Positions 11,790 to 23,816 of a stretch of DNA of 64,000 bases are shown in pieces (the stretch's first letter is position 1; each line of letters begins with the position of its first letter). The translations under genes were made by a program, and so were the position numbers. The stretch is from Coffea arabica (Eukaryota; Streptophyta; Magnoliopsida; Gentianales; Rubiaceae). The notes beneath the pieces are model-generated. The model searched no databases. It was not told the origin of the DNA and saw nothing but the letters and a program-made list of their open reading frames with translations. The DNA is taken from NCBI RefSeq assembly GCF_036785885.1, contig NC_092320.1, forward strand, positions 14,013,557 to 14,077,556, in the 5' to 3' direction.

Positions 11790-13700
11790 TTCCCCTTTCC
11801 GCTTTCCCCTTTTCCACATTGGTTCAGGAGTGTGAGAGGATCCCCCTTTAAAGGTCTACTAAGCTCCTTTTCAGTCAGCAATTGCCTGGACAGTGGAGTT
11901 TAGTGGGTTCCTCCTTTAGATGAGTGATTTTCAAGTAGGGGTGGGCAAAAAATTCAATCCGATCCGAAACCCGACCAATTCGATCCGAAAAATAGAATAT
12001 CCGGTCCGATTTTTCTTGGCGGGACAGATGAGGGTCGGGTATTTGCAAAAAAGAATACGGATATGGATCAGTAAAATAAAAATTCACGGGTGCCCGACTC
12101 GTAAGGTATATTATATAAATATTAAAAAAATAAGAGTTTATTATATAATTTTATAATTTTTAATCCTAAGTGTGAGTAAAGTGGTTCACAACCTCATATT
12201 TTAATCTCATATGATCCGGCTCTCCTCATTTTGTCTAAAAAAAATGAATATTCTTGGTGAAACCTGAACCAAATGAATAAAATAAAGAAAAATTTGTGAA
12301 AGTCTATCATAAAAATTGTTCATTCTTTTCAACCTTTTTCATGTTTATTCTACTTTCATCGGTCTTTTCTGCAAAATTTTGATCAATTCAATCAAAAATT
12401 TGTGTTTGGAGCTCCAATTTTCTGTTAGCTAGATAATTAAAACATTTGTGTCTTTCATTTATTTATTTATTTTATTGCAATTGTGTCTCTTAAATTTGTT
12501 TCCTTTATTTTAGTGCAAAAAATTTATTTTTCTTTTTCATCACCTTTAATGCAACAAGGTCTATTCCAAAGATGTAAGAAAATTGGGAAAAATTTTTCAA
12601 GATTATTTGTGTTATACTTTCTTAAAAAATTATTAGCTCTGTTCAATTCTTTTCCGGACTTGATTCTACAATCGACTTATTTTAGATGCAATCTTGTATC
12701 ATAATATCCTTAAGGAAGTTGGAAAAGTTGTCATATGCTTATTATTCTTGTGTTTGTTATATTGTAAAATGATGAAATGCGTGAGAATAGTGATGTACTC
12801 AAAATTATCATCAAACTTTGTTTTATCCTTGTGTTTATTATGTTATAGAAGGATGAAATGCGTGAGAACGGTGATGTACTCAAAATTATTATTAGATATT
12901 ATAATTCTAATATGTACTAAATTTATGAAATCGATTTGATTATTAGATGAAATGTATGAGAATGGTGATGCATAGATTTTGATTATAATATATCTACCAA
13001 TGTTAATTGAAAAACATATTTTTTTTTTATTGGAAAACATGTTGATATTAAGTAAAAAATATTTTTTTATTGAAAAATAGTTTTTTTTTTTTTACAGGTA
13101 TCCTATGACCCGCCCTTTTTTTCGGGTACTTGAAAACATTAGGAGCGGGTTAGGGTCACAAAATGGCTGATCCGATATTTTAGGGTCAGGTCAGCCATAT
13201 CTTGTTAGGGGCTGATACCCGACCCGTGCCCACCCTTATTTTCAAGCATTATTGAAAAGAAAACAAGAAACGGAAAAGGCAATAGCTAGCGTTAGTCTGA
13301 GTGTTCCCCTTCCTCCTTTCCCACATCGGTTCAGGAGTGTGAGAGGATCCCCCTTTAAGGATCCACTGAGCTCCCTTCCAATCAGCAATTACCTGGACAG
13401 TGGAGTTTGGTAGGTCCCCCCCTCTAGATGAGTTATTTTCAAGCATTGTTGAAAAGAAAACAAGAAACGGAAAGGGCAATAGTTAGCGTTAGTCTGAATG
13501 TTCCCCTTTCCCCTTTTTCACATCGGTTCAAGAGTGCGAGAGGATCCCCCTTTAAAGGTCTTTTTCATATCGGTTCAACGGTATGAGAGGATCCCCCTTT
13601 AAAGGTCCACTGAACTCCCTTCAAATCAGCAATTGCCTGGACAATGAAGTTCAGTGGATCCCCCCTTTTAGATGAGTGATTTTCAAGCATGGTTGAAAAA
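11790..13700. repeat. Three-unit tandem array of a ~200-bp sequence, unit 1 split by a hAT element
   Basis: Unit A runs from 11790 to 13303 and is interrupted by the element at 11936-13238. Unit B is 13304-13500 (197 bp). Unit C is 13501 to about 13700. Each unit carries, in order, TTCCCCTT, CACATYGGTTCARGAGTG, GAGAGGATCCCCCTTTAA, a CAGCAATTRCCTGGACA block and TTTTCAAGCATKRTTGAAAA. Units A and B end with the block AAACAAGAAACGGAAA. Unit C has an extra internal duplication of the CATCGGTTCA..GGATCCCCCTTTAAAGGTC part. There is no coding capacity. It lies directly behind the SRP-receptor 3' end. Confidence 0.85.
11936..13238. mobile_element. Non-autonomous hAT element (family A, copy 1), 1303 bp
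   Basis: The ends are TAGGGGTGGGC and, inverted, TAAGGGTGGGC. The flanking 8-bp direct repeat TTTTCAAG (11928-11935 and 13239-13246) is the hallmark of hAT insertions. The neighbouring tandem units keep the uninterrupted site TTATTTTCAAGCATTG (near 13435), which directly shows the pre-insertion state. Subterminal sequence is rich in CCCGACCC/GGGTCGGGT motifs. The AT-rich centre contains repeats built on GATGAAATGCGTGAGAA (about 12770-12975). No transposase frame is present. It is the same family as the element at 45202-46558, in the opposite orientation. Confidence 0.92.
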
Positions 13701-14347
13701 AAAAATTTAGACCTATTTTGTTTCTCCTCGCTCTATGTTTATGTTAAGTGAGATTGTACGCTTGCAAACCAAGCACTCTCTGGACTAGAGTGGTGCCGGG
13801 GTTACGGACAGCTGTGTTTCTCAAGGTTATAGACCAGTAACCAACCCGTTATCTAATTAATATTTTACCATGTGGGGCGAAAAATGCTCTTTTGTTCGCA
13901 ATATTTGATCTCTAATGTTTCGAGGAAAGCAAATTTGGTTCTCATAATCTTTGATTTCAGGCAAATTTAAGAAAATTATTAGAATATTACAATAGTTAAC
14001 GATTAAAATTATATTGGAGCTAGTCAAAAGGGGCATGAACTAAATTCTATGCTCAAAATATTTACGCTTATTTCAATGCAGCCGGTATTCCATGCACTGT
14101 TTGTAGATGCACCCTCCCATCTTTCGTTCGTATTTGGACCAGTTACTTGAAACAGTGAAGCAAGTGCTTTGCAAAATTTATCAACCGAAAAAGAAAAAAA
14201 AAAGAGCCTAAGGTCTACGTACACTCCACTCAACAGTGAATTTGATGGCATATTTTTTCAGTTTTAAGAAAAAGGCCGAAGCCACTAATATTAGCTAAAA
14301 GAGTGAAAACCTGCTTTTGCCTGTGCTAGCGATTAAGGGTTGATTAG
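13701..14347. other. Intergenic, no gene seen
   Basis: The sequence is mixed, with no supported frame. The minus-strand open frame at 14024-14251 shows no motif and is poor in codon bias. No RNA gene is seen. Confidence 0.4.
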
Positions 14348-14560
14348 ATGGAGGTAGTAATAAAAAAAAAAAAAAGGAATGGTGATGAGGATGGTAAAGG
14401 ATGCTGTGCTATTGAGGCTGAGAAAAAGGAAGAAATGAGGGTTCCAAATTCCAATCCGTTTTTAGTGGGTATTGTTGGGAAGGCAGGTTTGAATTATGAG
14501 GACCTGGAACCAGGTTTGAAGGCTCAAAAGGACAAAGCTCATCACCAGCAATTAAGTGTG
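14348..14560 (+). pseudogene. Fragment resembling SRP-receptor alpha (linker plus exon-2 region)
   Basis: Bases 14471-14550 closely match exon 2 of the SRP-receptor gene 5.6 kb upstream. They share ATTGYTGGGAAGGCA, GACCTGGAACC and TTTGAAGGCT in the same order and spacing, roughly 80 percent identical by eye. The frame reads GIVGKAGLNYEDLEPGLKAQ against [20 protein letters not shown] in the gene. The sequence before it is Lys/Glu/Asp-rich like the end of exon 1, and the 303-bp intron between the two is absent. The match ends within exon 2. The 115-codon frame starts at 14348 and runs on to 14695 into AT-rich DNA. It is best read as a decayed, perhaps retro-copied, piece. Expression is unknown. 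Confidence 0.6.
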
Positions 14561-14699
14561 TATATTAAGCTTGGCCACTTTTCCAGCTCGGACATGGGGC
14601 ACATCAGTTGTGTTTTTTCCTCTCGTCATATTTGTTATTTGATAGTATATAATTACATTAGCATACTTGAAAAATATTTTGTTACATATATGTAAATGT

Positions 14700-14977
14700 C
14701 GTCACGAATATAATAATAAAAATATTAGTATTATATATCAAACATTAATTGTGCCTGCATAGAAATTATTTGCGTGCATCATAAACACTTTTTTTTCAAT
14801 TTACCTTTTTGTCTTCTCAATTAATTTTTTATCTCATGTATATCATATTACAAAAAAAGTGCTACAGTAATTATTTCAAATAATCTACCACTACCATGAT
14901 ACCATCCAAACACACTCAATTATAAAAAAAAAAAATAGAATAATTATACAAAAATGGACAAAAGTACAAAAGTACTC

Positions 14978-15012
<35 letters not shown>

Positions 15013-15600
15013 GAATGGTGGAATACAATGAAGAAGAAGAAGCAGATTAATTGATGCTACTCTAGCCAGTAGCTGTTGTTTCACGTCCCAAAAAAGAGCG
15101 ATTTTATGAATTCAAATGTTTATCTTAATCAGTTTGCTGTTTGAACTGAAGTTCGAACGTTGGGGAACGCATCTTAATTGCTGATTTCCTGCCAAGTGGT
15201 TACTTCAAGTTGTCAAGATAACATTTTTATCCCCAAAAAAAAAAAAAACAGATGCCAAGATAACAAAAACCACAAATATACATTGATTGGATTGGAGTTC
15301 CACAAGCAAATAACACCATCAACAGAATTAGCAGCCTCACTGTATGAGAATATTTCCTCATTTAACTTTTAACATTTACTGTCCCAACCGACCAAAATTT
15401 CCACATGCATTATCTACTGAGTTTTAAGGAAGGAATAATGGAAGGTGGTCAAATTTCAATTACTACTATTTTTTGACCCCAAAATAAGGCGAATCCTAGG
15501 AATATCAGTTGTATGTATCAAGTTTGAAAGCTTGTGTTGTTCCTCACGTGCCAGTACTTAATTGCTTCGGATTTTCCAAAGCAAATCCCAAGGCCAACCT
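14700..15600. other. Intergenic region with MITE-like DNA and a (GT)n tract
   Basis: Bases from about 14770 to 14925 resemble the stretch at about 55190-55305 (shared CACAAAAAAA/TACAAAAAAAGTGCTACAGTAA, TATTTCAAATAATYTAC and ATCCAAACACACTC). This suggests two copies of one small repeat. The (GT)n tract follows. The rest is the upstream region of the early-nodulin-like gene. Confidence 0.45.
14981..15010. repeat. (GT)15 microsatellite
   Basis: Fifteen uninterrupted GT units. Likely polymorphic in length. Confidence 0.95.
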
Positions 15601-15612
15601 AGTTACTAATAC

Positions 15613-15620
15613 TATAAAAG
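15613..15620 (+). promoter_or_regulatory. TATA box of the early-nodulin-like gene
   Basis: TATAAAAG lies 152 bp before the start codon at 15765. This predicts transcription from about 15645 and a leader of roughly 120 bases, which matches the CT-rich sequence there. Confidence 0.65.
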
Positions 15621-15764
15621 AGCCTCCAAACCAAAAGCCAAAGCCAAATCCCTAAACAGTAGAGCTCCATTAACTAGGATTTCTCAGCACTTGGCATTGT
15701 TGTTACATACTAGCTAGTATTACTTGGTATTTTCAGAAACGTTTCTTCTCTCCTGATTTCTTAA

Positions 15765-17247
15765 ATGGCTTCTTCACTCAAAACTGTCTTTCCATGTTTT
15801 GCCCTTGTCTTCTTCCTCTTCTCTTTGTCTGAAGCCAGAGAGTTTCTGGTTGGCGGCAAAGGAGGTTCTTGGAAGATCCCTTCTTATCCTGATGAATACA
15901 ACAAATGGGCTGAAAAAAATCGCTTCCAAATTGGAGACTATCTCGGTAAATATGCGTTCCCTTCTTATCCTACTTACTCTAAAAACTTTTCAATCCCTAT
16001 ATCTCCTATCTTATTTGTTCATTTCCTTGCTTGTTTCCAATCTGATCATGTTTACATGAGTAAGTCTTTTGTTGCATGCTTTTCCATTGCTGTACGAAAA
16101 CTCCCATTTTTTTTCTGCTTCCATCAGTTTTCATCAAGTATTTTCTACGGTTTCTCCTGTTGAATTGTTACAAGATATATATAACTTGTATATTTAATTT
16201 CTCGTACTTCCCACTATTTTTTTTTTTTGGTATTCTTCTTGGCATTAAATTAAAGAAGGTTTGACTAGAAACGATTCTCGAAATTTCCCGTTCAAGGATT
16301 AGGATTTCTTTTTTCATCTCTCAGAGTCGGTACTTGTTCCAGTCTCACAATTTTTTTCGTCTTATCTTCTCATTTTCTTGCTTGTTTCCAGTCTGCACAT
16401 GTTTTAACTAGTAACACTTTTGTTGGATGTTCTTCCATTTTTGTCCAGCTGTACCATTCCCATAATCGTCTGCTTGCGTTAATTTCCTTTATGCATTTTT
16501 CTAGTTTTTCTTGGCACCAAAGAAGCTTAGGAGCAAAAAAAATTCTGACGGTTACAGAATCGAACACTAGGATTTTGTTCATTTCTTGAAGTTCCATCTT
16601 CGCCTTTTGTCATTTCCCAAATTGGTTTTTTCCTACACCAACTTTTGTAAGTATCTTGAATACACATTTGTCGTCTTCCTCGAACCCCAAGTTTATTACG
16701 TTTCCAACTCGTAACTCCCATCCTCGTATTCTAAAAAAAAAATAAACAAATAAAATTAAAGCCCATGAATTGCTTTTACTTTTTCTTTTATGATGATGGG
16801 ATTCAAATTATCACGTTCTTTTTTTTTTTGGCTAAATTTTTTTTCATTACATTCTCGTCGTGAACAGTATTGGAGTACGATAAAAACAGCGATTCAGTGT
16901 TAGAAGTGGTGGAGTCAGACTACAACGGCTGTAGCAGAGGGAACCCTGTTAAAGAATTCCATGATGGGAACACCAAGATTCAGCTGGATCGATCAGGGCC
17001 ATTCTACTTCATCAGTGGAGCTGATGGACACTGTGAGAAAGGGGAGAAGCTGATCGTTCGCGTCCTGGCTGCTAATCATACTTCAGCAGGGAGTCACTCT
17101 CCTGCCCCGGCTCCTTCTCCATCAGCCTTGCAACATGCTCCGGCTCCTGCTGCGGCCACCGCTGCTGGTCATGCCCTCAAGCTTGGATTCATGGGATGGC
17201 TTGCTTTGATGGCTGCAAGTTTGATATTTGTGTTTGCAATGGCTTAG
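15765..17247 (+). CDS. Early nodulin-like protein (phytocyanin domain, GPI-anchored)
   Basis: Two exons, 15765-15945 and 16868-17247 (561 nt), give 186 residues. Domain order: signal peptide 1-24, plastocyanin-like domain about 25-130, Pro/Ala/Ser-rich arabinogalactan-type segment (APAPSPSALQHAPAPAAATA), and a hydrophobic C-terminal tail (GFMGWLALMAASLIFVFAMA) typical of GPI-anchor signals. C82 and C116 should form the conserved disulfide. The usual copper ligands are mostly missing: the first His position reads KNSDSV, and the copper Cys is replaced by Ser in FISGADGHC, although the His before C116 remains. This is normal for ENODLs, which are thought not to bind copper. The likely location is the outer plasma membrane or cell wall. 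The single intron (922 bp) sits where the phytocyanin family usually has one. The exact ENODL subgroup is not assigned. Confidence 0.93.
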
Positions 17248-19584
17248 TGATCGTGATGGAATTTGGGTCGTTTGTGGTTGTGTTTAGGACCATGCATCAT
17301 GTTGACTATGGTACTCTTTTCTTGATTTGTTTTCGTTTTAGGTTGTTTTGGGGCAAACTTTGTTTCAGGCGTTTGATTTCTGATGTATGATAATGAATAT
17401 TGCGGTTGTCTTCTCTTTTCTTTTTCTCTATTAATTTCCATCAATGAGCTATATATATGTACTTTTCTTACTAGGTTGTAGCAAAAATTAACCCGGGAAA
17501 ATTTCAAGAAATTGAAATTAATTACCTAAAGTAGGTCAGACGAATTTGTGTTCTTTAAAATGGAATTGAAAAAAGAAAGAATGTACTATCAAGTTTCTGA
17601 AATGTTGACTTGTATCAAAACAAGAGGAAAAAAGAAGAAGAAATAGAACAAGAGGTGGGAGTTTCTGGTATTTTCCAGTGTTTTCAGTCCCTTTAATTTA
17701 GGATTGGATTAGTCCAAATTAGTTCAATTTTCCAAGGACATATGTGCATTATGCATAACATACATCATTAGATTTGAATGTACTTGTCTAAAGATCGTCC
17801 ACAAATTTCTAGTAGTTTAATTAGAAGATATGTAGCAGGGGAAAAAAAAAATCTTATAACCAATTATGATGGAGGTTTTAAGTTACATATTGAACAGTGA
17901 ATTCAGTGGCCATTTTCAATATATGAAGAAACAAAACTTTAATGTACACTAACCAAAATCTTGAGGACAATTTTCTAAAATGCAGAATCCTGATAATAAA
18001 TGCTTCATCTCGAAGTTAATATAAGAAGGAAATGAACACAGAAAGAGGTCATAATTATGATTCAACAACTTCTCTCTACTTCTTCTCATCTCAAATTTTT
18101 CTCTATTTCTTCTTTTATTTTCAAAGGCCTTCCTTTAAGGAAGGAGACCCCATGAATTTCATTTCATTTTATTTTGATTTTTTAATAAAGTCTCTTCTAA
18201 ATTTTCTAAACGAGAGTTTTCTGTTTATCCTAGAGATTTCTAGTGAGAATTTTCTATTCTAAATTCTTATGGAGATTTTTGTTTTTTCTTTTGTGTTTAG
18301 ATCTGTATTTTTTTTTTTTTCAAATCTGATTGTCAGATTTAAAAATTTTTTTGGATCTTGAATCAATTTGAACAGATCGCATCATCATTATTGCACCTTA
18401 AGACCATTTATTAGTAAATTTGGCAATTGCAACATGCCAAAAGAAAATTGCAACAATGTATACAACTTTGAAATTTCTTGTATCTTTCAGATTTGTTCAT
18501 AATTTTTCGGATCTGTTGTATCTGTCAAATTGCAAATTTATAATTTTTAGTGCATATTTAGCCTACCATTATGGCAGTGTTGTAGTACAAATCTATAAGT
18601 TCTATTACATGTTTAACTTGTCATTGGGGTAGCGATGCAGATCAATTCATGCCGGACAATTTCCAACAATTGGTTAATGAAATTTGTTTTTTTTTTTTTT
18701 TGAATTATATCCAAAAAAAAAACATTATAAAAGGGTCATTTCTTATATCAAAAGGCAAAGATATCCGAGTATAATAGTATTCTTTCCACCTTAATTGAGG
18801 TTAATCTTTACTCTGCAATGTATTTCGTTTAAACTACTAATAAACAAGGTAAGGAGATGATTACAATTTACCATTATGTAATCTTTACCTCAACCTAATA
18901 TTCCACATCATATTATTTGCATTTTGTTTTAGAAGACACATCAAAACAAAGAAACAAGATCGCCAATGTAATTTGACTTCAATTATTTGCGCTAACAAAT
19001 CGATTTTGAGGTTTCAGTATGGTATGTTGTACGTCAATAGTTCTAATTAGTACTATTAAATGTTATTCACGATTTGGAATTTATTCACACCTATTCTTCC
19101 GTTTTATATAATAAGTACACATTCAATAGGTGTAGGTCAAGAGCCTTGACTTGCATTCTAAAAAATCTAGGATTTTTCAAAAATTTCACCGTGGTGCTTA
19201 GATACTTGACTGGTTCGGTGGTAGTTCAATCTTCTCCGAATTCTTACTTTGATCCCTTTGAATTCTCCTTTTCCCTATTATACAGTAGCAGTAAGTGTAG
19301 AATAAAATATATCGTGTCTGAAAAAAAGTGGAATCGTGATTAACCATTTGATAAACACACACACATATGTTTAACATTCATCTTGTACTTTCTAATTTTT
19401 CGGTAAACAAATTTTCTACTATATAGACAACTCTATTAGTTAGAAAAGAAGGGGAAACAAAAACTCCATCAGTTAGAATAGGTTCTCTAAGTCCTGCTTC
19501 TATCCTTATTCTGAAGCTTTGGTTACAGAAATAAGATTTGGCCTAGAAATTAGGATCACCATTTTTTTTTATTAAATCCAAGAC
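17248..19584. other. Intergenic, AT-rich, no gene seen
   Basis: The first ~200 bases are the 3' UTR of the early-nodulin-like gene. Beyond that only short random frames occur (18032-18262, 18420-18632, 19074-19343), with no motif and frequent homopolymer runs. There is no transposon with definable ends. Confidence 0.45.
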
Positions 19585-19591
19585 TTCTCTC

Positions 19592-20304
19592 TAGAGATGG
19601 CAAATGGGACGGAGTGTCCGCCACGGGGCCAATGGGGCGGGGGGACTTTTTTCCCCGTTAAGAAATGGGGTAGGAACTGAGAAGGGGGGTAGGGGAGTAT
19701 TCCCCCGCCCCCTCCCTTGCCCGCCACCCATTATATATATATTATGTATATATATATAATATTTAATTTAATTAGGTACAAACTTATAATATATTAGTTA
19801 TAAGTATTATATAATATATATTAGTATATGTAATATAATTGATATTATCAATTATACTAATAATTATACATGTCTACTAATAGAAATTAGTAATTAGTTA
19901 TACTAAATTTACTAATACATTTATCCTAAATTTCTAATAATACTTAACACAATAACACCTTTTTTCTTAAAAAATACAATAATGACTTAGTGATTGTGTT
20001 TATTTCAAAAGTGAAAATTTGATTACTTTAGTTATATTTGTTTCATCATATTGGATTGTATTCAAATAGTTTTTGTTTGATTTTTTTTTATTTTGATTGT
20101 GAAATTACAATAGATAATGATTTGGTGATGTATTGATATTTTAATACTTAATTATTTATTAAAATTTAACTATAATAAAATTATATAATAATTTTTTATT
20201 AATCTTGCGGGTAACTCTGCGGGGAAGCAGGGCGGGCCAGGGGCGGGGAGACGTAATGGGCAACCCCCGTCCCTCGCTCCAAGCCCAGCCCGTTGCCAAT
20301 CCTA
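19592..20304. mobile_element. Non-autonomous hAT element (family B, copy 1), 713 bp
   Basis: The left end is TAGAGATGGCAAATGGGAC and the right end GCCCGTTGCCAATCCTA, an imperfect TIR. TTCTCTC flanks both sides (19585-19591 and 20305-20311). The adjoining base differs, so this is an 8-bp duplication with one change or a 7-bp one. Both ends are very G/C-rich (GGGGCGGGGGG, CCCCCGCCCCC) and the middle is extremely AT-rich with no coding sequence. The element at 35430-36208 has the same kind of ends. Confidence 0.8.
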
Positions 20305-20518
20305 TTCTCTCCAATTGAAAAGGCTAGTAACTTCAAGGTGCTAATCTAGTAATTTAAAAACTTCAGGGCTTAATCCATATTTTTGTCAAAATTCGAAGAA
20401 ATGATGCAATTAACTCAAAAGGATTGAAGTCTCCCAACCATCATCTCCAAATTCCCGATGCTCCTCTTCTCACTTCTCAAGTTCCCACTACCCACCAAGG
20501 CCATCCACAAACCGACCA

Positions 20519-20712
20519 CGCTTTTAGCCTCAGTCTGTTCCTACTAATGTTATATAAAAGAATTGAAAGAAAACTGTTGCAGAGATTTTGGTAAATTTTG
20601 GAGGGATTGGTTAACCGCTTTTAACCTCAGTCAGCTTCCACTAATATTTATGTAAAAGAATTCAAAGAAAACTGTTGCAGATATTTTGGTAAATTTTGGA
20701 GGGATTGGTTAG
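20519..20712 (+). repeat. 97-bp tandem duplication in the APO gene promoter/leader
   Basis: Units 20519-20615 and 20616-20712 share CGCTTTTARCCTCAGTC, AAAGAAAACTGTTGCAGA and TTTTGGTAAATTTTGGAGGG. The first unit has a clean TATATAAAAG (20551-20560). In the second the equivalent reads TTATGTAAAAG. The segment duplicated is therefore probably the core promoter. Confidence 0.85.
20551..20558 (+). promoter_or_regulatory. TATA box candidate of the APO gene
   Basis: TATATAAA lies in the first unit of the 97-bp duplication, 239 bp before the ATG at 20797. The ATG is preceded closely by a splice-acceptor-like TGATTTCAG (ending 20794), so a short 5'-UTR intron is possible. Confidence 0.5.
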
Positions 20713-20796
20713 TTTCATTTTTTGTTTTATCAGACTTTTGCTCTGTTGTTTTGACAATCTAGATGATAAATCGACCATATTCATCTGATTTCAGGA

Positions 20797-23700
20797 ATGG
20801 CTTGGGGGAGTGTAAACTCCCAGTTTGGAACTGCACTTTTGTGGCATGCTAAACTGAAGAATGTTTCTCCAAGATTACAACTTTTGGAAAATAAACCTCA
20901 GCGGGTTCTCAGTTCACTTGATTCCCTGAAGGTATGCTACTATAACTCACAAGTTGCAACCCCTTTTGCCCTGCATTTGGTTAGTTTTGTCTATAAAGAA
21001 TTGAAGGTGAACTGAGCCAATTTCTTGTTGATGACCCTTCTTTAAGTAAAGCTCAATTTGAAGGTATGTGTAGAATGCAGACTAAGCTGCCTTATGGTGT
21101 CACTTATTGCTTTGTTAAGGATACCCCTTGTCCATAATGTTCGGAAAGTGGGCATGTCTATACAGAGATAACTGCTTTGGGAGATAATGTTTATGCCTTT
21201 TTCTTTTGTTTATGTTTCTTTACATGTTTCCCTTTTTGTATAAGAATCTTAAACTGCAGGCTATTTACTTGTAATCCCAGTTAAAAATGGTGGAAATGAG
21301 TAATCCTTACAGTCTTTAATATTCAATAAGGATTATTGTTGAGTGTGGCCAAATTAGTAGTTCTGTAAGTAGATGCGCTAGTAACGGTAGATTTTTGGGT
21401 TAATTATAATGATGTCATTATAGAGTGGAGACTAGAAGGTTATACACAGGAACTACTCAACTCTACGATTCAAAACAAGAGAAGCAAGACTCTTGTATAA
21501 GTTTCATACTTTGAGTGATAATCCCTGGTGTCTCACTTTGAATCAAGGGATATCATCTGCTGAACATTTTAGATGTAGAGTTGCATATTGGTATGACTTG
21601 ATGATTGAATGAAGAGTTCTAAAGCTGCAGTTTTTCATCCTTCACGTAAATGTTAAAAGTTTGTATGGTACAGGGGCTGTTTGTACTTGTCAAAGTTAGA
21701 GAGAAACTGTACTCATCTTTCTCAAATTGGGAGTGAGGTAGAGAATACTTATTCTTACTAGAACTGAGTCATGAATCCATTTACTTCTTGATTTGGTAGG
21801 ATGACTGCTAGTTATACGTTATGTACTTCTCCTTTCTTATCTCGGCATCTTTTTAAATTAGTTAATGCTGTATTTGAATTATGTCTCAAGGAAAGCAAGT
21901 GGCAACCTCTAATTCAAAACTTAAAGTCATTTCATATAATTGTTGCTGGTCCTGTTTGTGCTGTATCAAATTATTGTCCTTTGAAGAAATGATAACTGGT
22001 AACTGGTATAATTCCTCGAGTTTCATCAATTGTCTAGCTTGGAAAAATGTCTTCCTTGGTGGCAAGTTAATTAGTCAAAACTACCCTGGTATCTTATAAA
22101 GACTTAGGTGGTGGACGAACTTGATCAATTTTTGAATCAACACTGCTTCTTCACATGGCCGGCAGTTACCATTTTTCAGACTCCCTTGAATTTGAGAATA
22201 ACTAAAACTGCTCTAACTTTGAGTTGATTGCTCCTTGAGTGTTTTTCTCTGATGAGTCTATACCTTGAAACTAAAATCTTAGAGTGCATACATTTGTTGG
22301 TTGCAGCTTGCCTGCAGTCCAGTTGCCCCCGAGTTAAGAGGTAGATGCCCATCTGAGAACCTGGGTCAATGCAAAGCCGCGGTGATCAGATGTGATCATC
22401 CTCAAAATGCTGATCTACCTCGCTACTATTCAAAGAAGGAGAAGAAGCCCTTCCCTGTTCCAATAGTTGAGTTGAGGAGAGCTGCCAGGGAAAGGTTCAA
22501 GAACAGCAAAGGCCAACCAAGAAGACCAATTCCCCCTCCGAAAAATGGCTTGGTTGTTAAGAGCCTAACTCCCCTTGCTTACAGTGTGCTAAATGCAAGA
22601 ATAACGTTGATTAACAATCTCAAGAAGTTGTTGAAAGTGGTGCCCGTTCAAGGTTGCAAGTAATGTTCTGCCTAATTGATACTTATTCATGTCTGTCATC
22701 TAGCATATTACTGGCCTTTTTAGAACTGCATAAATATTACTCCAATAATTTGAATGTCTAATAGTCTGAAGCTTGCCTTTTTATTTCCTTCATACAATTT
22801 GTGAATTTGATCCCATATTATCCTTATGTTTCATTCACAATGATTATCTTAATTTGCTATTGACATTTCTTGAGACCATTGAGTCCTACAAGTCAAGATG
22901 TTTTTGGAAAATTTATCTCTTATACAATGCACCTTCAAACTTTTTCCTGCAAACTTTTTGAGTTAGAATATGTCAAAACTAATGCAGGTGGTGCAATGAA
23001 ATTCATGTGGGACAGTTTGGTCATCCATTCAGATCATGCAAAGGACCAACAGCCTCAATTCGTAAGGGAGAGCATGAGTGGGGAGATGCAGTAATTGAAG
23101 ATATACTGGTGCCAATTGAAGCATACCACCTCTATGATCGTCTGCAAAGGCGTATCACACACGATGAGAGATTCTCGATCCCCAGAATCCCTGCACTAGT
23201 GGAGCTCTGCATTCAGGCAGGGGTTGATTTGCCTGGATATCCTACAAAACGAAGAAGAAAACCAATCATACGAATTGGGAAAAGTGAGTTCATTGATGCA
23301 GATGAAAGTGACTTGCCAGACCCTGAGACAGAAGCTCCCATGCCACGAATATTGACTGAAATACCTGATGGAGAAATTAATTCCCCTTCTAGTGCAGAAG
23401 AAATTGCTGTGCTGGCTGAGGAAACACTTCAAGCATGGGAAAAAATGAGGAAAGGGGCCAAGAGGCTGATGAAGATGTATCCTGTGAGGGTTTGTGGATA
23501 TTGTCCAGAAGTGCATGTGGGTCCTAGCGGACACAAGGCCCAAGTTTGTGGAGCTTACAAGCATCAGCAACGTAATGGGCAGCATGGATGGCAGACAGCT
23601 GTTCTTGATGACTTGATACCTCCAAGATATGTGTGGCATGTTCCTGACGTCAATAAGCCTCTAGCACGAGAGCTTAGAAATTTCTATGGTCAAGCCCCTG

Positions 23701-23816
23701 CTGTTGTAGAAATATGCATACAGGCTGGTGCTGCTGTGCCTGAACACTACAAACCCACGATGAGGTTGGATATTGGAATTCCTAAAGACGCTAAAGAAGC
23801 TGAAATGGTGGTTTGA
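20797..23816 (+). CDS. APO1/APO2-type chloroplast RNA-binding protein
   Basis: Exons 20797-20931, 22307-22659 and 22988-23816 (1317 nt) give 438 residues. APO proteins (ACCUMULATION OF PHOTOSYSTEM ONE) bind plastid group II intron RNA, and APO1 is needed for splicing and for photosystem I build-up. Each protein has two zinc-binding APO repeats. Here they are at about 162-194 (C-x2-C in CKWCNEIHVG, then GH, C and HEW) and 332-365 (CGYCPEVHVG, then GHKAQVCG and HGW). The N-terminus, about 60 residues rich in Ser/Leu/Lys and poor in acids, fits a plastid transit peptide. The DLPRYYSKKEKKPFPVPI block and the RKPIIRIGKSEFIDADE segment point to APO1/APO2 rather than the mitochondrial APO4. I cannot separate APO1 from APO2 without alignment. 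The last exon junction splits a Lys codon. Confidence 0.93.

Noticed and set aside
23196-23639. 147-codon minus-strand frame
   Set aside because: Antisense shadow of APO exon 3.
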